From JBDREC01 sp043820105 [NCBI: Pseudomonadota bacterium] (lineage in GTDB: Bacteria; Bdellovibrionota_F; JAHFAK01): DNA of 64,000 nt. A program made the translations under genes and the position numbers. A model generated the notes under the pieces. It saw only the letters and a list, made by a program, of their open reading frames with translations. It did no database searches and was not told the DNA's origin. The DNA is taken from the NCBI GenBank assembly GCA_043820105.1, contig JBDREC010000076.1, forward strand, positions 1-64,000, given 5' to 3'. Positions 17,379 to 26,644 of the stretch are shown in pieces; position 1 is the stretch's first letter, and each line of letters begins with the position of its first letter.

Positions 17379-18224
17379 ATGCAAATTACAGTACTAACAG
17401 ATAATAATGTGTTAAACAATAAGCCATGTTTTGGAGAAGCGGGATTATCTTTTTTTATTGAATTAGATGATAAAAAGCTTCTATTTGATTTTGCTTATTC
17501 AGATATTTTTCTTAAAAATGCAATTACATTAGGTATTGACCTGAAACAACTTGATTACGCAGTTGTTTCGCACGGTCACCTAGACCATATGTGGGGTATT
17601 GGGCATTATTTGCAATATTTAACTAACAAAAAATTACTTGGAGATAAAATTAACAACCCTATATTTATAGCCCATCCTGATGTTTTTATCTCAAAGAAAT
17701 TTGACAAGATAAATTTAAATGAAATTGGCTCTTTAATATCAAAGGAAAAACTGAATCTACATTTTGAATATAATCTAACAAAAGAACCTTTTTGGATTAC
17801 AGATAAGCTTGTTTTTTTAGGAGAAATAGAAAAAAAATATTCATTTGAAGGTAAAATTCCAATTGGAAAGAAATTCATTGATGGTCAGATGGTTGATGAT
17901 TATATGCCTGATGATTCCGCCTTGGCCTATAAATCATCAAATGGTGTTATTGTAATTACTGGATGTTCCCATTCTGGAATATGCAATATTATTGATTATG
18001 CAAAAAAAGTCTGCAATGACAATAGAGTCAATGACGTTATCGGGGGATTCCATTTACAAAATCCTAAGGATGAACTCTTGGAAGGTACTTTAGAATATTT
18101 TAAAAATTCAAATATCCCGGTAATACACCCATGCCACTGCACAGATTTAAAATCGAAAATAAAATTATCTGAAATTATAAATGTAGAAGAAGTTGGTAGT
18201 GGTTTCAAAATGATTGTCGAGTAG
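17379..18224 (+). CDS. MBL-fold metallo-hydrolase
   Basis: A 281-residue metallo-beta-lactamase-fold protein. The metal motif SHGHLDHMWG lies near residue 63-72, with further metal ligands in GCSHSGI, GGFHL and HPCHCTD. It resembles the archaeal/bacterial family annotated by similarity to dihydropterin phosphate synthase or general MBL hydrolases; the substrate is not predictable. Start ATG at 17379 with a weak GGAGA upstream. It is the only plus-strand gene in the array. Confidence 0.85.
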   Translation: MQITVLTDNNVLNNKPCFGEAGLSFFIELDDKKLLFDFAYSDIFLKNAITLGIDLKQLDYAVVSHGHLDHMWGIGHYLQYLTNKKLLGDKINNPIFIAHPDVFISKKFDKINLNEIGSLISKEKLNLHFEYNLTKEPFWITDKLVFLGEIEKKYSFEGKIPIGKKFIDGQMVDDYMPDDSALAYKSSNGVIVITGCSHSGICNIIDYAKKVCNDNRVNDVIGGFHLQNPKDELLEGTLEYFKNSNIPVIHPCHCTDLKSKIKLSEIINVEEVGSGFKMIVE

Positions 18225-18283
18225 AAATATAATTAAATCTAATAGAGATAATCTAAGATACTAGCCCATAATTCAAACCACCA

Positions 18284-18331
18284 AGCTCAACTCCATCTCC
18301 ACGGGTTCTACAATTGAAACTGCGCCTCCAT
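18284..18331. repeat. att-like repeat A resembling the tmRNA 3' end
   Basis: GGGTTCTACAATT followed by CTGCGCCTCCAT (18303-18331), inside a longer stretch shared with repeat B at 20896-20945 (23 of 29 bases across the core). The ending GCGCCTCCAT equals the last bases of tmRNA. It separates the MBL gene from the AlbA_2 pseudogene. No three-hairpin module follows it. Confidence 0.5.
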
Positions 18332-18447
18332 AAAATTAATTTCACTAAGTTGTATCGAACTAATATAGTTTGTAATATTAAGCGGTTATCTGTTGGCATA
18401 AAAAGTTCGATGATGAATTTTTAAAAAATTTTTCTGTATTACAAATT

Positions 18448-19786
18448 CTATTTCCTTATTTTCCAATGACCTGTTTTCTTACTACCAATAAATTCAATTT
18501 TATTTTCATTCTTTAATTGAGTAATAGCTCGTTCTATGGTTTTTTCATTAACTTTCAACTCTTTTGCTAATGATTTATTTGTGAAGGATTCTTTATTTTT
18601 TATTTTTTTATATATTATTTCCAATCTTTCTTTTTTACCGACATTTTTACCGACATTTTTACCGACATTTTCATCTATTATACTTCTTTTAAAAACAACT
18701 AAAAACCCTGTTTTTATTTCTTTGAAATCAACCTTAACATTCTGTTTTTTGCATTCTTCATATATTCTCTTTAATCCAGAACCCCATTTTTCTATTTCTC
18801 CTGATTTATAAAGAACTTCAGCTATTAAAGGATTTCTTAAAACAGAACGTTCATTGCCTTTGATAAAATCCTTGGGGCTTAATCCTTCAGGAAATTCACC
18901 AGGATTATAGATCTCTAACCTATCTTTAAATATTGCAATTTCATTTCCTTTGGGATTATTATAATCTCTATGACATAAAGAATTAACAAGTGCTTCTCTA
19001 ATTGCTCTTATTGGAAATTTCTGGAATCTCTTCTCGATTCAGTTTTCCAAACTGAACATTCCAATTTATGTGTTCTTTGATATAAGATTCAGATTGCTCA
19101 AGCAAATTAAAAAGATTACCTTTAAGTTGTTTAATATCAATAAATGTAAGTTTATCAGCACCCGCAAATACAGCTGCTTGAACATCCAAGAAATTGTCTT
19201 TTATAAATAATATTTCAGCAGCTTTTAAAATCTTCTTACCTTTTAAAAGATCTAATTTATTTAATGTGATATTTATATTTGTAAATTTAAAACTAATTCT
19301 TCCAGCATTATTAGCTTTTTCAATATAATTCTTAAGATCCTCTTTATTTATACTTTGAATACTTTTCTCAGATATTTTCCTATCCCAACTCAGCTCTTTT
19401 TGATTTTTCTTTAAAATAAGTTTTTCTAATTCTCTGGCACTTAATTGTCTATCCTCATCAGATACTCTCATATAAGCTCTACCATAAGCGAGATAGGGTA
19501 TTTCATTTCCAGAAAACTCAATCCTTATACAGTTTTTGCCTTCAATCACTTCTTTTCTAATTTCAGGATAAATCTTTGGTTCAATATGATCCGATATGGA
19601 CTTAGATATGTCTCTTAATGTTTTATCTGTTATTTCTTGACCTACAACAGTTCCATCATTTTTTATACCAAAATACAGTTCTCCCTTATTATGCTTATTC
19701 AATATTGAAACAATTGATATTATTCCTTCCTTTAATTCAGATGATGATTTTTTAAGCTCCAATTTTTCTGCTTCTTTTAATTTCAT
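18448..19786 (-). pseudogene. AlbA_2/Schlafen-type ATP-binding HTH protein, frameshifted
   Basis: The N-terminal half (from ATG 19786, preceded by AAAGG) has the AlbA_2 pattern: ELKKSSSELKEGIISIVSIL, GELYFGIKNDGTVVGQE, then YLAYGRAYMRVSDEDRQLS. It stops at 18998. The frame shifted by one base continues RFQKFPIRAIREALVNSL then CHRDY, and the ATPase and wHTH part ends at 18448. The C-terminal half contains an imperfect NVGK repeat. The junction is near 19015-19040. Either a decayed gene, a sequencing error or recoding. Family members occur in defence and regulatory loci. Confidence 0.8.
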
Positions 19787-19902
19787 ATTAACCTTTATCA
19801 ATCATTAAATTATTAAATAAAAGTATAACATAACAATTATTTTATCAATCTTTTCTGACGAATTAGATAATTGTAAAAAAACAAATATGTTAAAATAATA
19901 TT

Positions 19903-20022
19903 AGGGAGGAAAAATCTTTCCTCCCTGTTCCTCCCCTTTGAAAATCAAGCAGCAATCAACCTCTTAATATCATTGAACTCTACAAACTCATTTTGAAGGA
20001 GGAAAGTTCGATATGCGTGTAC
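19903..20022 (-). pseudogene. gene remnant with its terminator, cut at the module R4 boundary
   Basis: A minus-strand frame of about 23 codons ends in DIKRLIAA and a TGA near 19948. It has no start and runs back only to the GCCTCCATCAG core of module R4. Beyond the stop, AGGGAGGAAA pairs with TTTCCTCCCT (19903-19926), a strong 10-bp hairpin suited to a terminator. I read it as the end of a gene truncated by integration. The family is unknown. Confidence 0.4.
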
Positions 20023-20029
20023 TTGCCTC

Positions 20030-20130
20030 CATCAGTTTGGATAATTTTCTGAACGAAAATCATCTACGGCAGAAGTAAATTCTGCCTAAACTATCAGTCA
20101 AGGGGAGAGCTTCTCCCCTTAACAATCCCC
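20030..20130. repeat. three-hairpin module, copy 4 (R4)
   Basis: Starts with CCTCCATCAG. Hairpin 1 is GATAATTTTC/GAAAATCATC with one mismatch (20040-20064). Hairpin 2 is GGCAGAA/TTCTGCC around GTAAA (20068-20086). Hairpin 3 is AAGGGGAGA/TCTCCCCTT (20100-20120). AACAATCCCC follows. Unlike R2, the sequence left of the core is not tmRNA-like but a truncated reading frame. Confidence 0.85.
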
Positions 20131-20193
20131 ATTAAAGATATCGAGTACTGTTCTGTAGGATTTGGTCCAATTGAAGCGGCTTTTCCTCTGCAC

Positions 20194-20763
20194 TTATAGC
20201 TTAATTTCCAATTGATACAATCTAGCTGAGCAAATGCATGGCTGTTTTTTACACCCTGGACATTCAAAAGGATGTTCTTCTGTATCCTTCTTATAGAATC
20301 CAACAACTTCTTTGATTTCCTTAAAACCGAGTTTTCGAAAAACTCTATCGGATGTGTGTTGTAAATTGCTTAGCCAAGCAACACCTAAAATAATATTGCA
20401 TTTTTCAGTTTCTAGCCACTTTATCCGTTTTTTTGATAACATTTGCCCAATTCCCTTGCTCTGTAAATTCTCTCGAACACACAGAGAACATAAAGAACCG
20501 ACTTTCTTTTTATTTAATCGAGATTCAATATTTTTATCAAAGGGTAAGTAGTAGGAAAAATTATTTATTATTTCTGCACAGCCAATTCCTACAAGTTCTT
20601 TGCCTAAGAAAGCACCTAAAACAAGAGCAGACTTGCTCTTAATCATGCTTTTAAGGTAATTTATATTAAATAAGCCTATGCCTTGGGTCCTATTCATTAA
20701 CTCAATCGCTTGTTTTAACAACTGAGATTCGTTTGAGGTTAGTTCTCGTATCTCTACGTTCAT
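20194..20763 (-). CDS. GNAT family N-acetyltransferase with C-terminal cysteine cluster
   Basis: About 189 residues. GNAT motif A is visible as GSLCSLCVRENLQSKGIGQML (Q/R-x-x-G-x-G/A), and the late motif as SDRVFRKLGFKE. The C-terminus has FECPGCKKQPCICS, four cysteines that could bind zinc, as in some ArgA-like acetyltransferases. I start at the second of two in-frame ATGs (20763) because GGGGG lies too close to the first. The 3' end faces module R4. Confidence 0.82.
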   Translation of the reverse strand: MNVEIRELTSNESQLLKQAIELMNRTQGIGLFNINYLKSMIKSKSALVLGAFLGKELVGIGCAEIINNFSYYLPFDKNIESRLNKKKVGSLCSLCVRENLQSKGIGQMLSKKRIKWLETEKCNIILGVAWLSNLQHTSDRVFRKLGFKEIKEVVGFYKKDTEEHPFECPGCKKQPCICSARLYQLEIKL

Positions 20764-20895
20764 TTTCATCCCCCATTACTATGTAAAATTTCTATAAAAA
20801 TAATCATTGAGAAACTATAATGTTTACCTAATGTGAAATCAAGTTGAACTATTTTATCAATAACAATGAACCAAAAACATAAAATATTAAACCAC

Positions 20896-20945
20896 CATCT
20901 TCAATTTCAATCCCACGGGTTCTACAATTCGTCCTGCATCTCCAT
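20896..20945. repeat. att-like repeat B
   Basis: GGGTTCTACAATT then CTGCATCTCCAT (20917-20945), the second copy of repeat A with the same flanking AAACCACC start. It lies just downstream of the second AbiEii gene. Confidence 0.5.
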
Positions 20946-20958
20946 AATAATTTGATTT

Positions 20959-21870
20959 TTATATCCAATCTTGATTCTTAACTTCCCATGTTTTATTAAA
21001 TAATGATTTTATAATTAACGATTCTACAATTGGCAGAAGAAATTGTTTTATTTTTTTCATAACATTTAAAAATGAATCATCAGATTCCAGTTTTGATTTT
21101 CTTAAAAATGCTTTCCATTGGATTTGTTTATTTCCATCAGATGTAAAAACATCTTCAAACAACGACATTGCATCTTCGATATTAAGTTTTCTTTTCTTAA
21201 AAGTAGCACTCATTGCTTCTTTTAATTTAATACTATTAAAAGATACATTTTGAGAAAGATATAAAATATCATAAAAATCTTTAAGGCGACTATTAAACAA
21301 ATATAGTTTCACCATAGCTTCAAATTTCTCAGCTACAACAGTTTCCCAGCTATAAGCTACAATTTTAGGAGCTTTTAAATCAAGAATCGTTGGATAGTTA
21401 AATACTATTGGCTTTGGTTTAACTGAATCTTTAAATCCAATATCAATTTGCATTTTTGATCTCGCTGAACCAAGGCTTGCATTAAATTTAACTCTAAGCG
21501 AATTAATTAAATTATCTTCTCTAATATTCATAGAACTTATAGTTTCAGAAAGAAAAATCACACCATCTTCTACTGGAATTTCACAAATTGCTTTGATCAT
21601 TCTTTTTGCTGTCTCATGGTCAAGATTTTCCCGCTTTAATAAAAAATCAATGTCTTGTGTTGGTCTTGATTTTGCGATATTTAAACTAAGAAGTAATGCT
21701 CCGCCTTTTAAAATTAGATCGTTTTTATATTTAGAAATAGAAACTCGATATAAAAATCTTTCTTGAAAATAATATATTAATATCCGATTAAAAATGATTC
21801 CATGTTGTTTTGAATAATTTAAAAGTTTAGCTCTGACAGAAGCAGCATGGTCTTTTATTTCTTTTTTCAT
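20959..21870 (-). CDS. AbiEii-type nucleotidyltransferase toxin, second pair
   Basis: A 303-residue AbiEii-family protein: LILKGGALLLSLNIAKSRPTQDIDFLL carries the KGG and R-x-T-x-DID motif, and SRLKDFYDILYLS is the second conserved block. It is only distantly like the protein at 13726-14574, so the two pairs are independent acquisitions rather than a recent duplication. The ATG shares one base with the stop of the antitoxin gene (TAATG), indicating coupling. Confidence 0.88.
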   Translation of the reverse strand: MKKEIKDHAASVRAKLLNYSKQHGIIFNRILIYYFQERFLYRVSISKYKNDLILKGGALLLSLNIAKSRPTQDIDFLLKRENLDHETAKRMIKAICEIPVEDGVIFLSETISSMNIREDNLINSLRVKFNASLGSARSKMQIDIGFKDSVKPKPIVFNYPTILDLKAPKIVAYSWETVVAEKFEAMVKLYLFNSRLKDFYDILYLSQNVSFNSIKLKEAMSATFKKRKLNIEDAMSLFEDVFTSDGNKQIQWKAFLRKSKLESDDSFLNVMKKIKQFLLPIVESLIIKSLFNKTWEVKNQDWI

Positions 21871-22466
21871 TAAAGATTTGCCTCAATATATGGTTTCATA
21901 ATATTAGCCATTTTACATATCCTGGCTTGATCCATGAGTTTTTTTAGGTTCATTTTTTCTGTCTTAAGATAATTATATAGAACTTCCTTTGCAGTATCAT
22001 CGCCTAGTTTTCTCCTAAATCTAAAAGCGTCACATATAGATTTTTCAGGAGAATAAATTCTAAAACTGTTATTTTTTATTGAAACTTTTTCTATGCCCGC
22101 CTCATATTGTTTTTTGGAAAAATGAAAAACCTGAACAGGAGGAAAATTTAGTTGCGGAGTATGATAACCCTGAGGAATTGCGATCATAACATCTATTGGA
22201 ACAAATGTTGTTAGCTCATAATAATGAAGAGCTGAATATAGACAAATAACTGATTTTGGTATTGCTTTACACACATCCATAAAATCTTGATCATTAGAAT
22301 ATATATCATTCTTTATTCTATAAAGACCTCTTTTAATTTGCTCAATCTGTCCTGTCTTAATGTGAAATTTAATCTGGCTATAGGAAATACCATTTCTCAG
22401 AATTTCAGTTGTGGTAGCATAACCATTATTTAGTTTCATGAATTTTATTAGAATTGATTCTTTCAT
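21870..22466 (-). CDS. AbiEi-type antitoxin, second pair
   Basis: A 198-residue protein with an N-terminal winged helix (YATTTEILRNGISYSQIKFHI, then IKRGLYRIKND) and the C-terminal AbiEi domain (ICLYSALHYYELT, PEKSICDAFRFRRKLG). It precedes the AbiEii toxin gene with a one-base overlap. It is probably an autorepressor, as is usual in the family. Confidence 0.86.
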   Translation of the reverse strand: MKESILIKFMKLNNGYATTTEILRNGISYSQIKFHIKTGQIEQIKRGLYRIKNDIYSNDQDFMDVCKAIPKSVICLYSALHYYELTTFVPIDVMIAIPQGYHTPQLNFPPVQVFHFSKKQYEAGIEKVSIKNNSFRIYSPEKSICDAFRFRRKLGDDTAKEVLYNYLKTEKMNLKKLMDQARICKMANIMKPYIEANL

Positions 22467-22559
22467 ATCACAATTTCCAGCTATATTTATTAATAAGTAT
22501 AGCCTGTTTATGACTATATGTAAAGTATAAAATACTAAATTTTAGCAATATCCAATTAC

Positions 22560-22932
22560 AAATTGTTCTCCACCCAATTTTGTACAAAAAAATGTTCTCC
22601 ACTTATAATTCACTCAAGTTGACATTTAAGCTTTTATGGGTAATAGAATTTGGACCTCCGTACAGAGTTATCATCACGTCGTTTGTAAGCTTTTTGGGCC
22701 ACTTAAACTTATCTTCTTCCAGGCGCTTGTACCAAAGTGCAAACCCCGTTTGATCCCAATAAAGCACCTTTAATCTTGAACGATTCTTGTTGCAAAATAT
22801 AAACAAGTACGCTGCAAAGATATCCAGCTTCATCTCTTCTGCAACTATACATGAAAGTCCATTTATCGACTTCCGAAAATCAACATAATGTTTGTATAAA
22901 TAAATTTTCCTGAACTTCCCTAGGTGTAACAT
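22560..22932 (-). mobile_element. tnpB: IS66-family remnant with truncated tnpB (Orf2)
   Basis: The frame at 22603-22932 (109 codons) matches IS66 Orf2/TnpB: YKHYVDFRKSINGL at the start, AAYLFIFCNKNRSRLKVLYWDQTGFALWYKRLE, then KFKWPKK. The C-terminus diverges after that. TnpA and TnpC are absent. The left edge (22560) carries AAATTGTTCTCCACCCA plus a second TGTTCTCCAC, the same end as the two MITEs. It is therefore a deletion derivative and the likely parent type of the MITEs. Confidence 0.8.
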
Positions 22933-23030
22933 GCTTACCTTCCTTGTGCTATCAAGTTATAGAGAAATTCAGCTAACCATCTTACCTCCAAATAAAGCTT
23001 GAAGGTCAATATGCTTAAAAAATAATTAGC

Positions 23031-23071
23031 AAAAAACAAAAAAGGACCTACAGGCAACCTGCAAGTCCTTT
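23031..23071 (-). terminator. rho-independent terminator of tRNA-Phe
   Basis: On the minus strand AAAGGAC pairs with GTCCTTT and CAGG with CCTG, followed by a T-rich run (23031-23040). It lies just past the tRNA 3' end. Confidence 0.85.
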
Positions 23072-23079
23072 AACTTCAA

Positions 23080-23152
23080 TGCCGAGGGACAGAATCGAAC
23101 TGCCCACACGGGGATTTTCAGTCCCCTGCTCTACCGACTGAGCTACCTCGGC
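23080..23152 (-). tRNA. tRNA-Phe (GAA)
   Basis: A 73-base cloverleaf: acceptor GCCGAGG/CCTCGGC, D-arm with AGCTCAGTCGGTAGAGC, anticodon stem GGGGA/TCCCC with loop CTGAAAA (anticodon GAA), T-arm with GTTCGAT. CCA is not encoded. It marks the right border of the accessory region. Confidence 0.96.
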
Positions 23153-23304
23153 ACTTAACTTTTTATTATTTAATAAAAAGAATGCGCGCAATATGGTAAA
23201 TTTTTGAAGGCGTGTCAAATAAAATGTTAACTTAAGTCACCTTGACTTTAATTTTTTGTTTATATATATGCATTAAACTTTAAATTTATATTAAAAGGTT
23301 GAAA

Positions 23305-24975
23305 ATGAGAAGCCTGAATAAAGGAATTATAACTTTTATTATATTAATTTTTTATATTGGATCCGTATTTTCTCAAAGTTACTACTCAACAAACAAAGGA
23401 TCTCAAAGCACAAATGAGCATCAAGCAAATGCAAATCCCTCGACATATAGACCAAAAGCATTAGGCTCACAACCATTTTCAATGCAAGACTCAACAAAGT
23501 CAGACTCTGTTTTTGATAATGCTACTGGTTTAGAATATACCCCACTTGAAAAACCCATTGATCCTGATAAATATAAAGTAGGCGTTGGTGATAGACTTGA
23601 GCTTCATCTTTGGGGAAAAACAAATATTAAGGGATTATTAATTGTAGGTCCTGATGGCAAAATTCGTTTGCCCAAAGGTGGTTATGTTATAGCTTGTGGA
23701 GAAACACCCGAATCACATAAAACTTTAAGCCAGATAAATCTCGAAGTAAAAAAAATACTTTCAAAATATTATATTGATGTTAATTTTGAACTTTCGCTAA
23801 ATATGCCAAGAACTTTCTTGGTAAAAGTTGTTGGCGCCATAGTAGATCCGGGCATTTATCAGGCGCTTCCTGTTGAAAGAGCCAGTGAAGTAATATTTAG
23901 AGCAGGTGGCCTGAGCCCAAATGGATCCATGAAATATATTGAACTAAGAAGGAATGGTCATAGTGAAATAATAGATTTAGAAGCTTTTAACTTTGGAGCT
24001 AAAACGGCATATAATCCTTATATTCAGGAAGGTGATATCATCTATGTTCCAATAATGGCAAACGTTGTGTCTTTATATGGGGAAATAAATCGCCCTGGCA
24101 ATTTTGAATTTGAAGGAGAAATGAGACTATCCACAATTGTTGAAAGAGCTGGTGGCACCAGCACAAGACTATCTCACCTAAAACCCATTAAAATATCAAG
24201 ACTCTGGTCAGACAGAAAAGAAAGACAAATTATTGAAATTGATACAGCCTTGTTTTTATCAGGTGACCCTAAATATGATTCCTTTGTAAAAGCCAATGAT
24301 AGAATTATTTTTCCTTCTTCTGAAGCCATCCAAAGAATGGTTGCAGTAAATGGAGCTATTTTAGGAGGCATCAGCTTTGAGGAAAAAGCTTCCGGAAACT
24401 ATGAGGGAAAGCCTGGGGAAGAAAGAGAAGGCCTCTATCCGCTTGATGATGGTGAGACTGTAACAGATATTATTAAAAAAGCGGGAGGCATTACTCCTTA
24501 TGCAGACCTAGAGAATGCTTTTATAGTAAGACGCGAAATACAAGGTGATAATATTGAAGTAAAGACTATAAAAGTAGATTTACATAAGATTTATATTGAA
24601 AAAGATTATACATATGATCCTCTGCTTGAACCAGGAGATATCCTAACAATCCCTTCAAAGAGGAGTCACATCTATGTAACGGGAGAGGTAAAGAGCCCAA
24701 AACCTATTCCTTATAGACAACAACTTACAGCTATGGAGTATATTGGGGCTGCAGGAGGACTCACAAACAGAGCAAAGTTTGGTGCTGCCGTTGTAATTAA
24801 AGTAGATGGAACAGAAATCGACCTGGATGATAATCCAGTCTTAGAACCTGGAGATGTAATCTTTATTCCGGAACAATTATTTAAATTCTGGCAAGACTGG
24901 ATAGCAATTACAACTTCTCTGACCTCCCTGGCTCTGTCAATTTTAGCTATTACAAATTCGATTTCTTCTAATTAA
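23305..24975 (+). CDS. polysaccharide export protein with SLBB domains (Wza-like)
   Basis: About 556 residues. A signal peptide (hydrophobic TFIILIFYIGSVFS, cleavage near S/Q) precedes a poly-export domain (YKVGVGDRLELHLWGKTN) and several SLBB repeats (VVGAIVDPGIYQAL, LYGEINRPGNFEF, VTGEVKSPKPIPYR). A hydrophobic segment ends the protein (SLTSLALSILAITN). Such proteins form outer-membrane or periplasmic export channels for capsule or exopolysaccharide. The ATG at 23305 follows AAAAGG. No glycosyltransferases or Wzc-like kinase adjoin it, so its polymer is unknown. Confidence 0.88.
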   Translation: MRSLNKGIITFIILIFYIGSVFSQSYYSTNKGSQSTNEHQANANPSTYRPKALGSQPFSMQDSTKSDSVFDNATGLEYTPLEKPIDPDKYKVGVGDRLELHLWGKTNIKGLLIVGPDGKIRLPKGGYVIACGETPESHKTLSQINLEVKKILSKYYIDVNFELSLNMPRTFLVKVVGAIVDPGIYQALPVERASEVIFRAGGLSPNGSMKYIELRRNGHSEIIDLEAFNFGAKTAYNPYIQEGDIIYVPIMANVVSLYGEINRPGNFEFEGEMRLSTIVERAGGTSTRLSHLKPIKISRLWSDRKERQIIEIDTALFLSGDPKYDSFVKANDRIIFPSSEAIQRMVAVNGAILGGISFEEKASGNYEGKPGEEREGLYPLDDGETVTDIIKKAGGITPYADLENAFIVRREIQGDNIEVKTIKVDLHKIYIEKDYTYDPLLEPGDILTIPSKRSHIYVTGEVKSPKPIPYRQQLTAMEYIGAAGGLTNRAKFGAAVVIKVDGTEIDLDDNPVLEPGDVIFIPEQLFKFWQDWIAITTSLTSLALSILAITNSISSN

Positions 24976-26644
24976 AATCTGGATCAATTTTCCTTATCTC
25001 CTTTAAAACATAACGACGATTATCTTTAAGTTTATCAATAATAGGAGAATATGTATATTTAGCAATAGCCTCATTTATTAAATAATAAATTTCAATAAGC
25101 TCTTTGAGCTTCTTTTTTGCATCAGTAATTCTTTCACTTGCTAAAAATCTTTTGGCAGCGCTTGTTCTAATATCTTTAGTAATCTTATCATCTAGCTTAA
25201 ACATTATATTTTTTGCGTCACTTTCAAAATCTGTACCAATTAGTAATTCCACTCTATTCCTAACATTAATAAGTTCATCCATATTTTTAAAATTATCAAT
25301 TTTCATGGAAGCTTCTTCAATAAGCTCATAAGCCTCATCACTTGACACTTGCACATCTTTAACGCTTTTTCCCTTTTCTATAATTGATTGCACTTGATTT
25401 TCAAGGGCTTTTGATGGCCAAATATATGCATATTTATCTGCAAGATCTTTAGCTTTGCTAATTCTATGTTTTATATCCTTAATCGAATTAAGTTCTTTTA
25501 TTTCATTATTAATTTCATTTGTTAATAATGGATTAATCTTTTCTAATATGCTTTTTGCTTTTTGTGAATAAGCACTACTTGGATAGTCGTCAATAATTTC
25601 ATAACAAGCAAGTGCTGAAGACAACAAATCCTTTCCTGAAATAGCTGCAATTTCAGCCTCAGACAGCTTCATAGCAGCCTTATAATCGCTGATATCACTT
25701 TCACTGATTTGGGTGTTTTTATGAAGCTTGTCAATTATATCATTTGTAATTTTTATATTATAATTCTGCAGCTTCATCATATCTTTGAAGTTTGTATTGA
25801 TCTTTCTTCTATCGTCGCTTTCTAAAGAAAGGTAAACAAGGTAATAATAAATTAGTACAGAGTTCAAATTATAGTTGGTAGAATACGTTGAATTTTTTAA
25901 CCACTTATATGCTTCTTCAGAACTTCCATTTTTAGAAAGTGAAATCCCGTACATAATAATAATATCAGAAGGTAAAATTGGTAAAAGTTCATTTATTTTT
26001 TTGTCATTAAAATATCTTATAAATTCTTGATAATTATTAGTACCATATATTGATCTTAGCTTAAATAAATCAGCTTGCATTTTCTCAGAAAAGGCAAAAT
26101 AGTCATCTTCAACAATCATCTTCCTAGATACAGTCGCGCTATCTTTGTTTTCAATATTTAATCTAAATTTTTTGGCTAGTTCTACAAAAGAATCGTCATA
26201 AATTACTTTTGAAGATTGAGTCAGTAGAGATAATAAAGTTCGAGGTTCTAAGTAATTTTTTCGAAGACTGCCTTCAAGCAATTCACTGATCTTAGTTAAA
26301 TGATCTATCCGATTTTGCAAATCTTTTACAAGCAAACCAATCTCTTGAAAATCAGAGCGTGAATAAGCAACATCACTAACTAGCATTTCTTCTAAAACTA
26401 AATATTCTTTTTTTAATTTGCCAATTTGTTCCTCAAGCATGGCTTTATTAATTAAAAACTCTTTTGTATATCCTAAAGAAAAAGCCTCTTTTTGTTTAGA
26501 TTTTTTTTCTTCGCGAACCTCTGGCTTTGTAACCACTGGAGGCTTATAAAAGCACGAAGTAAAAAATAGTATAAAAATAAGATTAATAGGTAGAAATAAA
26601 TTCTTTATAAATCGGCGTAAATAGCCTTTTAGGTTTTTTTTCAT
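24968..26644 (-). CDS. predicted lipoprotein, helical/coiled coil, unknown function
   Basis: About 558 residues from the second of two adjacent ATGs at 26644-26647. A type II signal peptide ends in the lipobox FTSC. The mature protein is rich in Lys, Glu and Leu with long helical stretches and SEEAYKWL / SALACYEIIDDYPSS segments that resemble TPR-type repeats. Its start overlaps the end of the PBP1A gene by about 60 bases, so the two are probably co-translated, suggesting a cell-wall role. The stop overlaps the convergent SLBB gene by 8 bases. No specific family is recognised. Confidence 0.65.
   Translation of the reverse strand: MKKNLKGYLRRFIKNLFLPINLIFILFFTSCFYKPPVVTKPEVREEKKSKQKEAFSLGYTKEFLINKAMLEEQIGKLKKEYLVLEEMLVSDVAYSRSDFQEIGLLVKDLQNRIDHLTKISELLEGSLRKNYLEPRTLLSLLTQSSKVIYDDSFVELAKKFRLNIENKDSATVSRKMIVEDDYFAFSEKMQADLFKLRSIYGTNNYQEFIRYFNDKKINELLPILPSDIIIMYGISLSKNGSSEEAYKWLKNSTYSTNYNLNSVLIYYYLVYLSLESDDRRKINTNFKDMMKLQNYNIKITNDIIDKLHKNTQISESDISDYKAAMKLSEAEIAAISGKDLLSSALACYEIIDDYPSSAYSQKAKSILEKINPLLTNEINNEIKELNSIKDIKHRISKAKDLADKYAYIWPSKALENQVQSIIEKGKSVKDVQVSSDEAYELIEEASMKIDNFKNMDELINVRNRVELLIGTDFESDAKNIMFKLDDKITKDIRTSAAKRFLASERITDAKKKLKELIEIYYLINEAIAKYTYSPIIDKLKDNRRYVLKEIRKIDPDFN

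Noticed and set aside
18354-18411. ATCGAAC/GTTCGAT inverted repeat as a recombination site
   Set aside because: Only 7 bp, no second copy, and no match to a known site family.
18536-18811. Plus-strand reading frame with repeated LPTF
   Set aside because: It is the antisense of the NVGK repeat in the AlbA_2 pseudogene.
12964-20130. CRISPR array
   Set aside because: Repeats are more than 1.5 kb apart, structured and separated by genes; no cas genes.
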